DNA of 64,000 nt from Oleiphilus sp. (GTDB lineage Bacteria > Pseudomonadota > Gammaproteobacteria > Pseudomonadales > Oleiphilaceae). This document shows positions 8,931 through 17,560 of this stretch, piece after piece. The DNA lies in contig PZPK01000003.1 in the NCBI GenBank assembly GCA_006212045.1, positions 124,001 through 188,000 on the forward strand. Reading direction: 5' to 3'. Position 1 is the first letter of the stretch; every line of letters begins with the position of its first letter. The translations under genes were made by a program, and so were the position numbers. The notes under the pieces were generated by a model. That model was not told where the DNA came from, did no database searches, and saw only the letters and a program-made list of their open reading frames with translations.

Positions 8931-10484
8931 ATGGCAGACGATGAATCTCCGGAGGAAATTGTGACAGACGAACTTGAGACTGCAATGTTAGACGATGCAC
9001 CGATTCAGAGTGCACGCACCGTCGAACGTTTGCCCTTCGGCTTTGCCAAAAAACAGGGTGTTGTACTGGTAAAAGAACAGAATAAGCGCGAGATTCTCTA
9101 TCGACCCGGCCTCAGTCCACAGGCCTTTGCGGAAGTGAACCGGCTCACCCATGGCGACATGGAATTTCGTCTGGTCGATGAAGCTGAGTTTGAACATGCC
9201 CTGGGTCTTGCGTATCAGAATGATTCTGAAGAAGCCATGCAGATGGTGGAAGGGCTGGGGGACGATATGGATCTTGCCAGCCTGGCCAATTCCGTCCCTG
9301 AAACAGAAGACCTGCTGGAACAGGAAGATGATGCCCCGATCATTCGCCTGATCAATGCGATCCTGACAGAAGCCGTGAAAAGCAATGCTTCGGACGTACA
9401 TATTGAAACCTACGAAAAGCAATTGGTCGTGCGTTTCAGGGTCGATGGTGTGTTGAGAGAAGTCGTGAAGCCCAAAAGAGCCTTGGCTCCCTTGCTGGTT
9501 TCGCGTATCAAGGTGATGTCGAAGCTGGATATCGCCGAAAAACGTATTCCGCAGGATGGCCGAATCTCCTTGCGTGTCGGTGGTCGTGAAGTGGATATCA
9601 GGGTTTCGACAATGCCGTCCGCCAATGGTGAGCGCATCGTGCTGCGATTGTTGGACAAAAATGCCGGTCGCCTGAGTCTGGACACGCTTGGAATGTCAAA
9701 AAGGGATCTTGATGCCATTAAAACCATCGTCAACAGGCCTCATGGCATCATGCTCGTGACGGGGCCAACAGGCTCGGGTAAAACCACAACACTCTATGCC
9801 GGGCTGTCTGAAATCAATGACCGCAGCCGAAATATTCTGACGGTGGAAGACCCTATCGAATATAACTTGCCCGGCATCGGCCAAACCCAGGTCAATACCA
9901 AGGTGGATATGACATTTGCCCGCGGTTTGCGTGCGATTTTGCGTCAGGATCCGGACGTCGTGATGATCGGTGAGATCCGTGATCTGGAAACCGCCGAAAT
10001 AGCCGTTCAGGCCAGTTTGACCGGGCATATGGTGTTGTCGACCTTACACACTAATAGCGCAGTTGGTGCGATTACGCGCCTGATGGATATGGGGGTTGAG
10101 CCATTCCTGATCAGTTCCAGTATGGTGGGGATCATTGCGCAGCGCTTGGTCAGGGTGCTATGTGACGACTGTAAAACACCCATTAAGGCAGATGCTTCGA
10201 TGTGCGAGTATCTGGACGTTGATCCTGCAAACCCACCCACGATTTACGGTGCAAAGGGGTGTCCTGAGTGTAATCATCTTGGTTACCGCGGACGATTAGG
10301 CATTTATGAAGTGATCTATGTCGATGACAAATTGCGCGAGTTGATCCATAACAAAGCCGGAGAAATGGAGCTTGAACAGTACGCCAGAACCACTAGCCCG
10401 AGTATCAATCAGGATGGCATATCCAAGGTCCTGTCAGGGGTTACAACGATCGAAGAGGTGGTGCGTGTTACGCATAAGGCTTAA
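8931..10484 (+). CDS. gspE: Type II secretion system ATPase GspE
   Basis: Cytoplasmic hexameric ATPase that powers pseudopilus assembly. The product has 517 residues, the usual length. It has an N-terminal GspL-binding domain, then the ATPase core: Walker A GPTGSGKTT with Lys284, the Asp box (TVEDPIEYNLPGIGQ), Walker B (DPDVVMIGEIRD), the His box (LTGHMVLSTLHTN) and a C-terminal tetracysteine zinc module (CDDC and CPEC about 45 residues apart). The ATG at 8931 has no good ribosome site. An in-frame GTG at 8961 (codon 11) is preceded by a perfect GGAGG five bases away and could be the true start. First gene of the gspE-M run; two bases separate it from gspF. Confidence 0.96.
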   Translation: MADDESPEEIVTDELETAMLDDAPIQSARTVERLPFGFAKKQGVVLVKEQNKREILYRPGLSPQAFAEVNRLTHGDMEFRLVDEAEFEHALGLAYQNDSEEAMQMVEGLGDDMDLASLANSVPETEDLLEQEDDAPIIRLINAILTEAVKSNASDVHIETYEKQLVVRFRVDGVLREVVKPKRALAPLLVSRIKVMSKLDIAEKRIPQDGRISLRVGGREVDIRVSTMPSANGERIVLRLLDKNAGRLSLDTLGMSKRDLDAIKTIVNRPHGIMLVTGPTGSGKTTTLYAGLSEINDRSRNILTVEDPIEYNLPGIGQTQVNTKVDMTFARGLRAILRQDPDVVMIGEIRDLETAEIAVQASLTGHMVLSTLHTNSAVGAITRLMDMGVEPFLISSSMVGIIAQRLVRVLCDDCKTPIKADASMCEYLDVDPANPPTIYGAKGCPECNHLGYRGRLGIYEVIYVDDKLRELIHNKAGEMELEQYARTTSPSINQDGISKVLSGVTTIEEVVRVTHKA

Positions 10485-10486
10485 CT

Positions 10487-11698
10487 ATGGCAGCGTTTGA
10501 GTTCAAGGCCCTTGACCAGAAAGGGCGACAGCAAAAGGGCGTAATGGAGGCCGATAGTGCGCGGCAGATCCGGCAGCAGCTAAGGGATAAAGGCTGGGTG
10601 CCATTGTCTGTTGAAATGACCGTTGAAAAGAAATCGAGTTCCGGTTTTTTTCAATCGCGGCGCAGTATCAGTGTCAAGGATCTTGCTTTGTTAACGCGCC
10701 AGGTCGCGACGCTGATTCAGGCCGGAATACCGGTGGAAGAAACGCTCAGTGCGGTCGCCAGTCAAAGCGAAAAGCCCGCCATTCGAAGCATGATGCTGGC
10801 GGTGCGGGCCAAGGTGCTTGAAGGCTACACCCTGGCAGATAGTCTGGGAGAGTTTCCGGGTGCATTTCCGCACCTGTATCGATCGACCGTGGCAGCAGGT
10901 GAGCATGCCGGCCATCTGGATCTGGTTCTTAACCGCCTGGCAGACTATACAGAGTCGCGTCAGCAGGCGCGCCAAAAGATACAGCTCGCGGCTATTTATC
11001 CGGTGATACTGAGTGTGGTCGCAATATCAATCGTGGTGTTTCTGTTGACGTATGTCGTTCCGGACATCATCGAAGTGTTTATCAATAACGGGCAGGAATT
11101 GCCGCCATTGACTCAGGCGTTATTGGCTTGCAGTGACTTTCTCGCTGACTGGGGCGGGCTGATAATTGCGCTGTTGTTTGTGCTGTTCGTCGGCTTCAGG
11201 TTTATGCTTCGCCAGGACGGCTTTCGTATGGCATATCACAAGAAACTCCTGCAGATGCCCTTCATTAAGCGCATGTCACGGGGGACCAACACCTCACAAT
11301 TCGCCAGCACGCTAAGCATACTCAACAGCAGCGGTGTGCCCTTGGTCGATGCGATGCGGATCTCCTCCGAGGTGCTTGGCAATGATTGCATGAAAGCGGC
11401 ATTGATGAGCTCGGCGCAGATGGTGAGTGAAGGTGCAAGTCTTTACAAGTCCCTTGAACAGACGGGGTATTTTCCTCCGATGATGATTCATATGATTGCC
11501 AGTGGCGAGTCCAGTGGTGAGCTGGACCAGATGCTGGAACGAACGGCAAATCATCAGGAAAGTGAGTTACAGGGTTTGATCGAGACCATTGTTGGTTTGT
11601 TCGAACCACTAATGTTGTTGTTTATGGGCGGTGTGGTGCTGATTATCGTATTGGCGATCATGTTGCCGATTTTGAATATGAGTAACCTGGTAGGTTAG
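10487..11698 (+). CDS. gspF: Type II secretion system inner-membrane protein GspF
   Basis: Polytopic platform protein of the secretion system (403 residues). It has the two repeated GspF cytoplasmic domains: the first around residues 65-190 (DLALLTRQVATLIQAGIPVEETL, given here as DLALLTRQVATL and AGIPVEETL), the second around 270-390 (FASTLSILNSSGVPLVDAM shortened to SILNSSGVPLVDA). Three hydrophobic segments follow the usual pattern at about 170-192, 218-240 and 375-400. The N-terminal AFEFKALDQKGRQQKGV matches the family start. Two bases downstream of gspE. Confidence 0.96.
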   Translation: MAAFEFKALDQKGRQQKGVMEADSARQIRQQLRDKGWVPLSVEMTVEKKSSSGFFQSRRSISVKDLALLTRQVATLIQAGIPVEETLSAVASQSEKPAIRSMMLAVRAKVLEGYTLADSLGEFPGAFPHLYRSTVAAGEHAGHLDLVLNRLADYTESRQQARQKIQLAAIYPVILSVVAISIVVFLLTYVVPDIIEVFINNGQELPPLTQALLACSDFLADWGGLIIALLFVLFVGFRFMLRQDGFRMAYHKKLLQMPFIKRMSRGTNTSQFASTLSILNSSGVPLVDAMRISSEVLGNDCMKAALMSSAQMVSEGASLYKSLEQTGYFPPMMIHMIASGESSGELDQMLERTANHQESELQGLIETIVGLFEPLMLLFMGGVVLIIVLAIMLPILNMSNLVG

Positions 11699-11728
11699 GT
11701 TTTTTAATTAGCAGATAAGGAAAAAGTT

Positions 11729-12178
11729 ATGCGTACACGAGCAGGAATCGCCGCGGGTCGGCAATCAGGCTTCACGTTGATAGAAATTATGGTGGTCATG
11801 GTGATCCTCGGGTTGCTGGTTGCAGTCGTTGCGCCAAACATATTGGGGCGCGGAGAAGAGGCCCGTATCGGTGTTGCCAAAACGCAAATCCGTAACGTCA
11901 GTAACGCCCTGGACCTTTACAAGCTGGATAACTTCAATTATCCGAGTACCGAGCAGGGGCTGGAGGCCTTGGTGAATGAGCCTTCAGGCTCACCGGCCGC
12001 TAAAAACTGGAATAAAGATGGCTATCTGCCAAGTGTGCCTGTTGATCCCTGGGGGAATGAGTATCAGTACGTGAGCCCCGGATCCGAAGGGCCTTATGAC
12101 CTGTATTCTTTTGGCCCGGATGGTAAGGAAGGCGGTTCTGATGAAGGCGCAGACATCAGCGTCCATGACCTCAACTAG
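11729..12178 (+). CDS. gspG: Major pseudopilin GspG
   Basis: Main subunit of the T2SS pseudopilus, 149 residues, normal size. A prepilin leader ends at Gly14, followed by the methylated Phe and hydrophobic helix FTLIEIMVVMVILGLLVAVV with Glu at position 5 of the mature protein. The C-terminal half has the calcium-loop signature of major pseudopilins (NYPSTEQGLEAL, PVDPWGNEYQYVSPG, YDLYSFGPDGKEGG). AAGGA lies before the ATG. Processed by a prepilin peptidase that is not in the window. Confidence 0.97.
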   Translation: MRTRAGIAAGRQSGFTLIEIMVVMVILGLLVAVVAPNILGRGEEARIGVAKTQIRNVSNALDLYKLDNFNYPSTEQGLEALVNEPSGSPAAKNWNKDGYLPSVPVDPWGNEYQYVSPGSEGPYDLYSFGPDGKEGGSDEGADISVHDLN

Positions 12179-12746
12179 ATCTGATACCCCCGCAGCCGTC
12201 AAGGTTTCGGGTTTTACACTCATCGAGTTATTGGTTGTGATGGTGTTGCTCGGCCTGCTGGCCTCAATTGGCCTGGTCACGGTAGGGACAGGCAATCAGG
12301 ATCGGGAGCTTGAGAACGAAGTCCAGCGATTGCACGCGGTATTGCGCATGGCGGCCGAGGAGGCGATCTTCAGCAATACCGAAATTGGCGCGGTGATTGA
12401 AGACGATGGCTATGCGTTTCTCAATTTCAATGAAGAGGATGGCAAGTGGGAACAGGCGCCGCAGAATTTCCTGCGTGCCTACACCTTGCCCGAATGGATG
12501 CTGATAGACTTTCGGCGAGAAGGAGAAGAGCGCCGGCTTGCTGGTGAAAATGTCGCTGGTGATGACAGCGTTGGTGCGCAGCAGGATGAAGCCTACGAGC
12601 GTCCTGATTTTATGTTGCTCTCAAGTGGTGAGGTGACCCCCTTTGTGATTGGTTTGGAGATTCAGGGTAGCGAGGATTCCCGCATCGAGATTCGAACAGA
12701 TGAACAGGGTGAAATTGTATTGCCTTCCACGGAGGAAGAGGTGTGA
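12141..12746 (+). CDS. gspH: Minor pseudopilin GspH
   Basis: Minor pseudopilin of the T2SS tip complex, about 201 residues from this start. The class III leader ends in VSG before FTLIELLVVMVLLGLLASIG, with Glu at mature position 5. The frame overlaps the end of gspG by 38 bases; the ATG at 12141 has AAGGAAGGCGG upstream, while a second ATG at 12165 lies closer to the gspG stop, so the start is open between the two. The C-terminal third is acidic. Identified by position between gspG and gspI and by the pilin helix. Confidence 0.88.
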   Translation: MKAQTSASMTSTRSDTPAAVKVSGFTLIELLVVMVLLGLLASIGLVTVGTGNQDRELENEVQRLHAVLRMAAEEAIFSNTEIGAVIEDDGYAFLNFNEEDGKWEQAPQNFLRAYTLPEWMLIDFRREGEERRLAGENVAGDDSVGAQQDEAYERPDFMLLSSGEVTPFVIGLEIQGSEDSRIEIRTDEQGEIVLPSTEEEV

Positions 12747-13219
12747 GCGCGAGGTGTCACGTCGATTCCGTATTAACAGATGCAAATGCTGCAATAGCTG
12801 GCAGTGCAAGGGACCTGCGCTGGAAAACCATGGTTAATGGCAAAGCCCATCGTAAGCGCGGTTTTACCTTGCTTGAAGTGCTGATTGCCCTGATATTCTT
12901 TTCGCTCATTGGTCTGGTTTTGCAGGACGTGACCGCATCAACCGTACATCAGTACCAAAGCGTCAAGCTTAAAATGTATGCGACCTGGCTGGCCGAGAAT
13001 AAATTGGCTGAGCTGCGACTTTCGGAAGGGCTGCCTGCTGCGAGAGAGTATAAGGAGGATGTCGAATTTGGTGACATGGAATGGCAGTTGATCTCAAAAG
13101 TAAGTACAACAGACAATCCTGATATCCACCGGGTTGAAGTAGAGTCTTATCACATCAATGACCAGAACAACGAGAAAACAAAACGTATTACCTTGACCGG
13201 GTTCGTAGGCAGGTATTGA
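12743..13219 (+). CDS. gspI: Minor pseudopilin GspI
   Basis: Minor pseudopilin of 158 residues from a GTG at 12743 that overlaps the gspH stop by GTGA and has a strong GGAGGAAGAG site. That start makes the leader unusually long (about 40 residues before the KRG/FTLLEVLIAL cleavage site). An internal ATG at 12830 would give a leader of normal length but has a weak ribosome site. The body has the GspI pattern (LAENKLAELRL, WQLISKVSTTDNPDIHRVEV). It forms the tip complex with GspJ and GspK. Confidence 0.88.
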   Translation: MSARCHVDSVLTDANAAIAGSARDLRWKTMVNGKAHRKRGFTLLEVLIALIFFSLIGLVLQDVTASTVHQYQSVKLKMYATWLAENKLAELRLSEGLPAAREYKEDVEFGDMEWQLISKVSTTDNPDIHRVEVESYHINDQNNEKTKRITLTGFVGRY

Positions 13220-13989
13220 TGTCACGATCCGTTATAGTTCAGAGAAGCGACGGTTTTACGCTGCTTGAAGTTCTGATTGCCATCGTGATTACCGCACTGA
13301 TTGGCCTGGGCTCCTGGCAGCTGTTGAACAGTGCGATTCGTACCAACGAACAGACACAGGCGCGTCTCGATGAATTGAAGCAATTGCAACGCGCGCTTTT
13401 TTTTATTGCCAGAGATCTTCAGCAGGTAGCCCCGCGAGGAATACGGGATGAGTATGGTGACCTGGCGCCCGCGCTGACGACAAAGAATGAATTCTATGCG
13501 CTGGAATTCACACGGGCCGGTTGGCGCAATCCCTTAGGTGATATACGCTCTGAATTGCAGCGTGTCGCCTATGAGCTGGATCAGGAAGGCTGGCTGGTTC
13601 GTCACTACTGGTCGGTACTGGATCGGGCTCAAGATACCAGCCCTCGCTCGCGCAAACTGTTGGAAGGCGCCGAGGTATTCACTGTGGCGTTTCTGACGGA
13701 TAGTGCTGCCTGGGTAGATGAATGGCCACCGGAATCGGAAAGTGAGCAAAATGACCCATACAAGGTGTACAACACATTGCCGGTCGCGATAAGAGTGGAG
13801 TTGGAGCATCCTAGGTTTGGTAAAATAACGCGGCTGTTCGAGTTGCCCCATTATATGGAGCATGGGGATATTGCAAGCAGTGGTTCGGGCGAGGGAGATG
13901 GCCAGGGCGGCGATGGTTCTGATAATGGCAGCAATAACGGTTCTGGAATTCCGACGGTAGGTGGTGAGAGTGCTGAAGAACAGCGCTAA
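13219..13989 (+). CDS. gspJ: Minor pseudopilin GspJ
   Basis: Minor pseudopilin of about 256 residues. The leader ends SDG before FTLLEVLIAIVITALIG; the helix is followed by the GspJ signatures LKQLQRALFFIARDLQQ and LEFTRAGWRNP. The start ATG overlaps the gspI stop by one base (TGATG). The C-terminus (about residues 222-256) is a glycine/serine/asparagine-rich low-complexity tail beyond the usual fold, as seen in some homologues; its role is unknown. Confidence 0.9.
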   Translation: MSRSVIVQRSDGFTLLEVLIAIVITALIGLGSWQLLNSAIRTNEQTQARLDELKQLQRALFFIARDLQQVAPRGIRDEYGDLAPALTTKNEFYALEFTRAGWRNPLGDIRSELQRVAYELDQEGWLVRHYWSVLDRAQDTSPRSRKLLEGAEVFTVAFLTDSAAWVDEWPPESESEQNDPYKVYNTLPVAIRVELEHPRFGKITRLFELPHYMEHGDIASSGSGEGDGQGGDGSDNGSNNGSGIPTVGGESAEEQR

Positions 13990-14005
13990 ATACAGGGTCG
14001 GGGGC

Positions 14006-15010
14006 ATGACGAAGGGCGTGAGGAAAAACTATCCTGCACTTCCAGCGCAGCAGCGTGGTATTGCACTGATGATGGTGATACTGGTGTTCGCCCTGGTGAC
14101 GATTCTTTCGGTGGGTATGTATAACCGTCAGGGCCTGTTTATCCAGCAGGCAGCGACGATTGCCGCTCAAACCCAGGCTTACGAGTATGCAAGGGCTTCG
14201 GAAACCTATGGCAAGCGTTTGTTGAAGGCGGACTGGGATGAGGACAAAAAAGAGAACAAATTCATTGATGATTTGGAGCAGGTCAGCAGCGCCCTGTTTG
14301 TCCCGGTTGAAGAGGCCTTTTTGGAAGCGCAGTTCAACGATGTGCAGGGAAAATTCAATCTGAATGATCTGGTCGGTTTGTCCGGAGCACAAAATGAGGT
14401 AATGGTGGCCCGCTTCAAGCGCCTTCTTAACCGACTGGCACTCGAAACCGTGAAGGTGGAGCTGTTGATTGACTGGATCGATGATAATCAGGAACCGAGT
14501 GGATTTGATGGTTCGGAAGATGGCGATTATCTGGGCCTGAATCCACCTTATCGCACGGGTGGTCAGCCCATGGTGCATCCCAGTGAGCTAAGAATGTTGT
14601 TGGGGGTGTCCGATGAAGACTACAGCAAGCTGCTGGAGTTTGTGACGGTGCTGCCACGTGGCAAAGCCGAAATCAATGTCAACACGGCGCCGGAGGAAAT
14701 ACTGCAGTCTCTGGTGGAAGGCTTGAGTGACCAGCAGGCCAAGGAGTTGGTGGCCGTGCGGGAGAATGGTCCTTGGGAGAGTGTCGAAAAGTTTGCTGCA
14801 GAGCCTGTTTTGAAAGGACTGAACTTTGATCAAAGCTACCTTTCTGTCAGTTCGCGTTTTTTTGGTCTTGCCACACGTATCACACTGGCAGAACGTGTGG
14901 TGCGTCTTAACAGCCTGATCTATCGAAATCCCGAGGATGGTCAAATGTTGGTGCTATTGCGCGATCAGGGCCAAAAGTACTTGATAACGAAAGAGCAGAT
15001 CACGCTATAA
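14006..15010 (+). CDS. gspK: Minor pseudopilin GspK
   Basis: Large tip pseudopilin of about 334 residues. The prepilin site QQRG/IALMMVILVFALV lacks the Glu at position 5, as is normal for GspK. It is followed by the K-domain with LLIDWIDDNQEPSGFDG and GRAEINVNTAPEEIL-type helix-hairpin-helix segments (here KAEINVNTAPEEILQSL). The frame is open up to a GTG at 13961 inside gspJ; the ATG at 14006 was chosen because it follows a G-rich site and the gspJ stop by 16 bases. Confidence 0.92.
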   Translation: MTKGVRKNYPALPAQQRGIALMMVILVFALVTILSVGMYNRQGLFIQQAATIAAQTQAYEYARASETYGKRLLKADWDEDKKENKFIDDLEQVSSALFVPVEEAFLEAQFNDVQGKFNLNDLVGLSGAQNEVMVARFKRLLNRLALETVKVELLIDWIDDNQEPSGFDGSEDGDYLGLNPPYRTGGQPMVHPSELRMLLGVSDEDYSKLLEFVTVLPRGKAEINVNTAPEEILQSLVEGLSDQQAKELVAVRENGPWESVEKFAAEPVLKGLNFDQSYLSVSSRFFGLATRITLAERVVRLNSLIYRNPEDGQMLVLLRDQGQKYLITKEQITL

Positions 15011-15058
15011 TCAAACGAAACTGTGAGCCATTTGCCCACGTACTCCAAGAGTTTAATC

Positions 15059-16363
15059 ATGCCGAACAAGTTATTTATCCGACCACATTCGCTCGAAGTA
15101 AACGAAGACTCAGTGTATGAGTGGGCGATTTTCGACATTGCGGGCCACCAGGTAAATAGCGCGAAAGGGTCGGATATAGACAGTCTGTGCCAGGTATTGA
15201 TGCAAAATGGTATTGATACCATTGAACTGACCATTTTATGGCCCGTGCAAGCGGCTTACACAACTGTTGTTGATCTTCCCGGAAATCAGGCGCGCTATTT
15301 GACGCAGGCCTTGCCTTTTGCAGTCGAGGAACAACTTGCACAGGATATCGATACGGTTCACCTGGTCGCCGGGACCAAAAACCGTGACTATGGCTATCCG
15401 GTTGTTTGTGTCGACAAAATGATCTTTGCTGAATTGTTCGACGCATTCAGCCAGCATGATGTGCTCGTGCTCAAATCCATTTGTATTGATGCGGATGCCT
15501 TGCCTCTGAATGAGCATGATCTTTCGATACTGATCAGTGATGAGCAAATATTACTCAAGAGCAAACGCAATGCTTCGATCGGCTTACGACCCGGTAACCT
15601 GATTCCCTATCTGGATGCCATTTTTCTGGGCACCGCCGAAGATACGCATCCGGAAGGTGAGGTCTTTTCCATCAAGGTCTTTGTTGAAGCTGAGGAGCTG
15701 GAAGGTGCAAAGCTGTTGTTGGCGGAAATTGAACAGTATCCCTCGGTTACTGTCGAAGTTGAAGAGATTGGAATATCCGCCTTTGAGTTATTGTGTGAAT
15801 GCCATGTGCGGCAATTGAAGTCCACTACCAATCTTTGTCAGGGGGAATTTCGCCTCGTCGATAGCAGTGGGGCAGAGTGGAAACGGTGGCGAGGAATCGC
15901 TGCAATTCTGGCGCTGGGTTTTGCGTTGCAACTGGGCGTATTTTGGGGCAAGGGTTACCACTATCAGCAGCAAGCGGACGCGATCGCCGCACAGGCCGTC
16001 ACAGAATACCGAAGCGTGGCGGGTGGCAGTAAATCACTTTCTCCAGACAAGCTGGCGCGGATCATTAAAGGGAAGCTCAATCAACAGGGACAGGCGGGTG
16101 CCAGCAATACCGGGTTTCTGGATTTGCTGGGTGAGGCGGGTTATCAGTTCAGTCGCTCGGCAGACCGTAAGAATTTCAAGTTCAGCTCGATAAACTACAA
16201 CAGTCAGCGAGGAGAATTGGTGCTTGAGATGCATGCCAACAGTTTTGAACAGCTGGATACCTTAAAAAAAGCCATTGTTGATGCGGGATTAACCGCAAAA
16301 ATAAGCTCTGCAGTGCAGGAAAAGGACTACTTCAGAGGCCGTATCAGTGTGAGTGGATCATAA
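15059..16363 (+). CDS. gspL: Type II secretion system protein GspL
   Basis: Bitopic inner-membrane protein of about 434 residues that recruits GspE. The cytoplasmic actin-like domain covers roughly residues 1-270 (DLPGNQARYLTQALPFAVEEQ is the family hallmark, seen here as LPGNQARYLTQALPFAVEEQ). A membrane helix near residue 285 (GIAAILALGFALQLGVF) is followed by a periplasmic ferredoxin-like domain. ATG at 15059 was chosen over an upstream GTG at 15023, which has no ribosome site; AAGAG precedes the ATG. Confidence 0.92.
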   Translation: MPNKLFIRPHSLEVNEDSVYEWAIFDIAGHQVNSAKGSDIDSLCQVLMQNGIDTIELTILWPVQAAYTTVVDLPGNQARYLTQALPFAVEEQLAQDIDTVHLVAGTKNRDYGYPVVCVDKMIFAELFDAFSQHDVLVLKSICIDADALPLNEHDLSILISDEQILLKSKRNASIGLRPGNLIPYLDAIFLGTAEDTHPEGEVFSIKVFVEAEELEGAKLLLAEIEQYPSVTVEVEEIGISAFELLCECHVRQLKSTTNLCQGEFRLVDSSGAEWKRWRGIAAILALGFALQLGVFWGKGYHYQQQADAIAAQAVTEYRSVAGGSKSLSPDKLARIIKGKLNQQGQAGASNTGFLDLLGEAGYQFSRSADRKNFKFSSINYNSQRGELVLEMHANSFEQLDTLKKAIVDAGLTAKISSAVQEKDYFRGRISVSGS

Positions 16364-16365
16364 TT

Positions 16366-16881
16366 ATGCTTGATAAGATTTTACAGCAACCCAGTATCCT
16401 TCAGTTAAAGCAGAAAGTAGAATTGCTTCCTGCGCGTGATCGCATGGCGTTGAAGGTGTTGGCGCTGGTCGTTCTGGCATTGTTTCTTTACGCTGCGCTC
16501 TGGCAGCCCGCCCGGTCGTATATGATGGCGGCCAAGGCAGAGGTAGAGCAAAGGAAGGATCTCCTGGCACTGGTCCAGGACAATAAGGCCGCACTTAAAC
16601 AACTCGTCGGACAAAGCGGGTCTTCGAGTCAGAAGCTGGATAGCCAGCAACTGGTTTCTACAGTGACCAATCTCGCCAAAAGGCAAGGTCTTAACTTGAA
16701 ACGTTTCGAACCCAGTGGTCAGAACGAAGTGAAGGTTTGGGTCGACAACGCCTCATTTGACAAGCTGATCCAGTGGCTGTCGCTCATGCATTCCTCCGTT
16801 AAAGTCAGAGTCGAGCAAATATCACTTGAGAAAGAAGATGCCGAAGGTCTGGTGAACGCGCGCATTACCTTGTCCTCTTGA
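16366..16881 (+). CDS. gspM: Type II secretion system protein GspM
   Basis: Inner-membrane partner of GspL, 171 residues. One membrane helix at about residues 27-44 (LKVLALVVLALFLYAALW) precedes a coiled segment and a small periplasmic ferredoxin-like domain. It starts two bases after gspL, as is typical. It is the last recognisable secretion gene; no gspN follows. Confidence 0.9.
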   Translation: MLDKILQQPSILQLKQKVELLPARDRMALKVLALVVLALFLYAALWQPARSYMMAAKAEVEQRKDLLALVQDNKAALKQLVGQSGSSSQKLDSQQLVSTVTNLAKRQGLNLKRFEPSGQNEVKVWVDNASFDKLIQWLSLMHSSVKVRVEQISLEKEDAEGLVNARITLSS

Positions 16882-16900
16882 ATCAAGGAAAACAATAACA

Positions 16901-17554
16901 ATGACCCAAACAACCGAAGAAACTGAAGCGAGAGTGGTCAGACTTGATCCGGCAGCGCTGACCGAGGCAAAAACGATCCTGTTTCATGCCTACAAAAACG
17001 AGCCGACCTTTAAATATCTGTTTGAGTATGGCAGGCCCGGATATGAACAGCGGGTCAGGGCGACGATCAGGGAATTGGTGTCCCTGCATTTTGAAACAGA
17101 CCAGGATGTGATTGGGCTGGCGTTGGATAATCACTTGATTGCCGTTGCGCTGATAGGCAGTCCGGATGTGCGATTAAATCTGGCCCGGCAGTTCACCTGG
17201 AGAGCCAGAATGATGATGACCGCTGGTATGGATTGTACCTGGCGTTACATCGACTATCACAAGCAGATTCATGCCTGTCTTACGGATGATTTGCATCATG
17301 AGTTGCCTTTGTTTGGTGTCGATGACAAGTATCGAAACATGGGTTATGGACGCAAACTGATGCAGGCGATTGAAAACATCTGTATGGAAAACCCGCGATC
17401 CGTCGGTATCGCACTGGATACAGGAAACAGCCGCTACCTCGATTTTTATAGTGAACTGGGCTACTCGCTGGTAGGTGAAATCCGCTTTGGTGAGATCACG
17501 GAAAGCGTTTTGTTTAAACCTGTAGCGGCTGCCAGAAGCCAAGCCAATGGGTGA
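16901..17554 (+). CDS. GNAT-family N-acetyltransferase
   Basis: Acetyl-CoA-dependent transferase of 217 residues and unknown substrate. The acetyl-CoA-binding loop is KYRNMGYGRKLM (the Q/R-x-x-G-x-G/A type) near residue 145, followed by LDTGNSRYLDFYSELGYSLVGE, the usual C-terminal beta-bulge region. It begins 19 bases after gspM and ends a few bases before glutathione reductase, so it may be read through from the gsp operon. It does not look like PseH. Confidence 0.8.
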   Translation: MTQTTEETEARVVRLDPAALTEAKTILFHAYKNEPTFKYLFEYGRPGYEQRVRATIRELVSLHFETDQDVIGLALDNHLIAVALIGSPDVRLNLARQFTWRARMMMTAGMDCTWRYIDYHKQIHACLTDDLHHELPLFGVDDKYRNMGYGRKLMQAIENICMENPRSVGIALDTGNSRYLDFYSELGYSLVGEIRFGEITESVLFKPVAAARSQANG

Positions 17555-17560
17555 CCTGTG

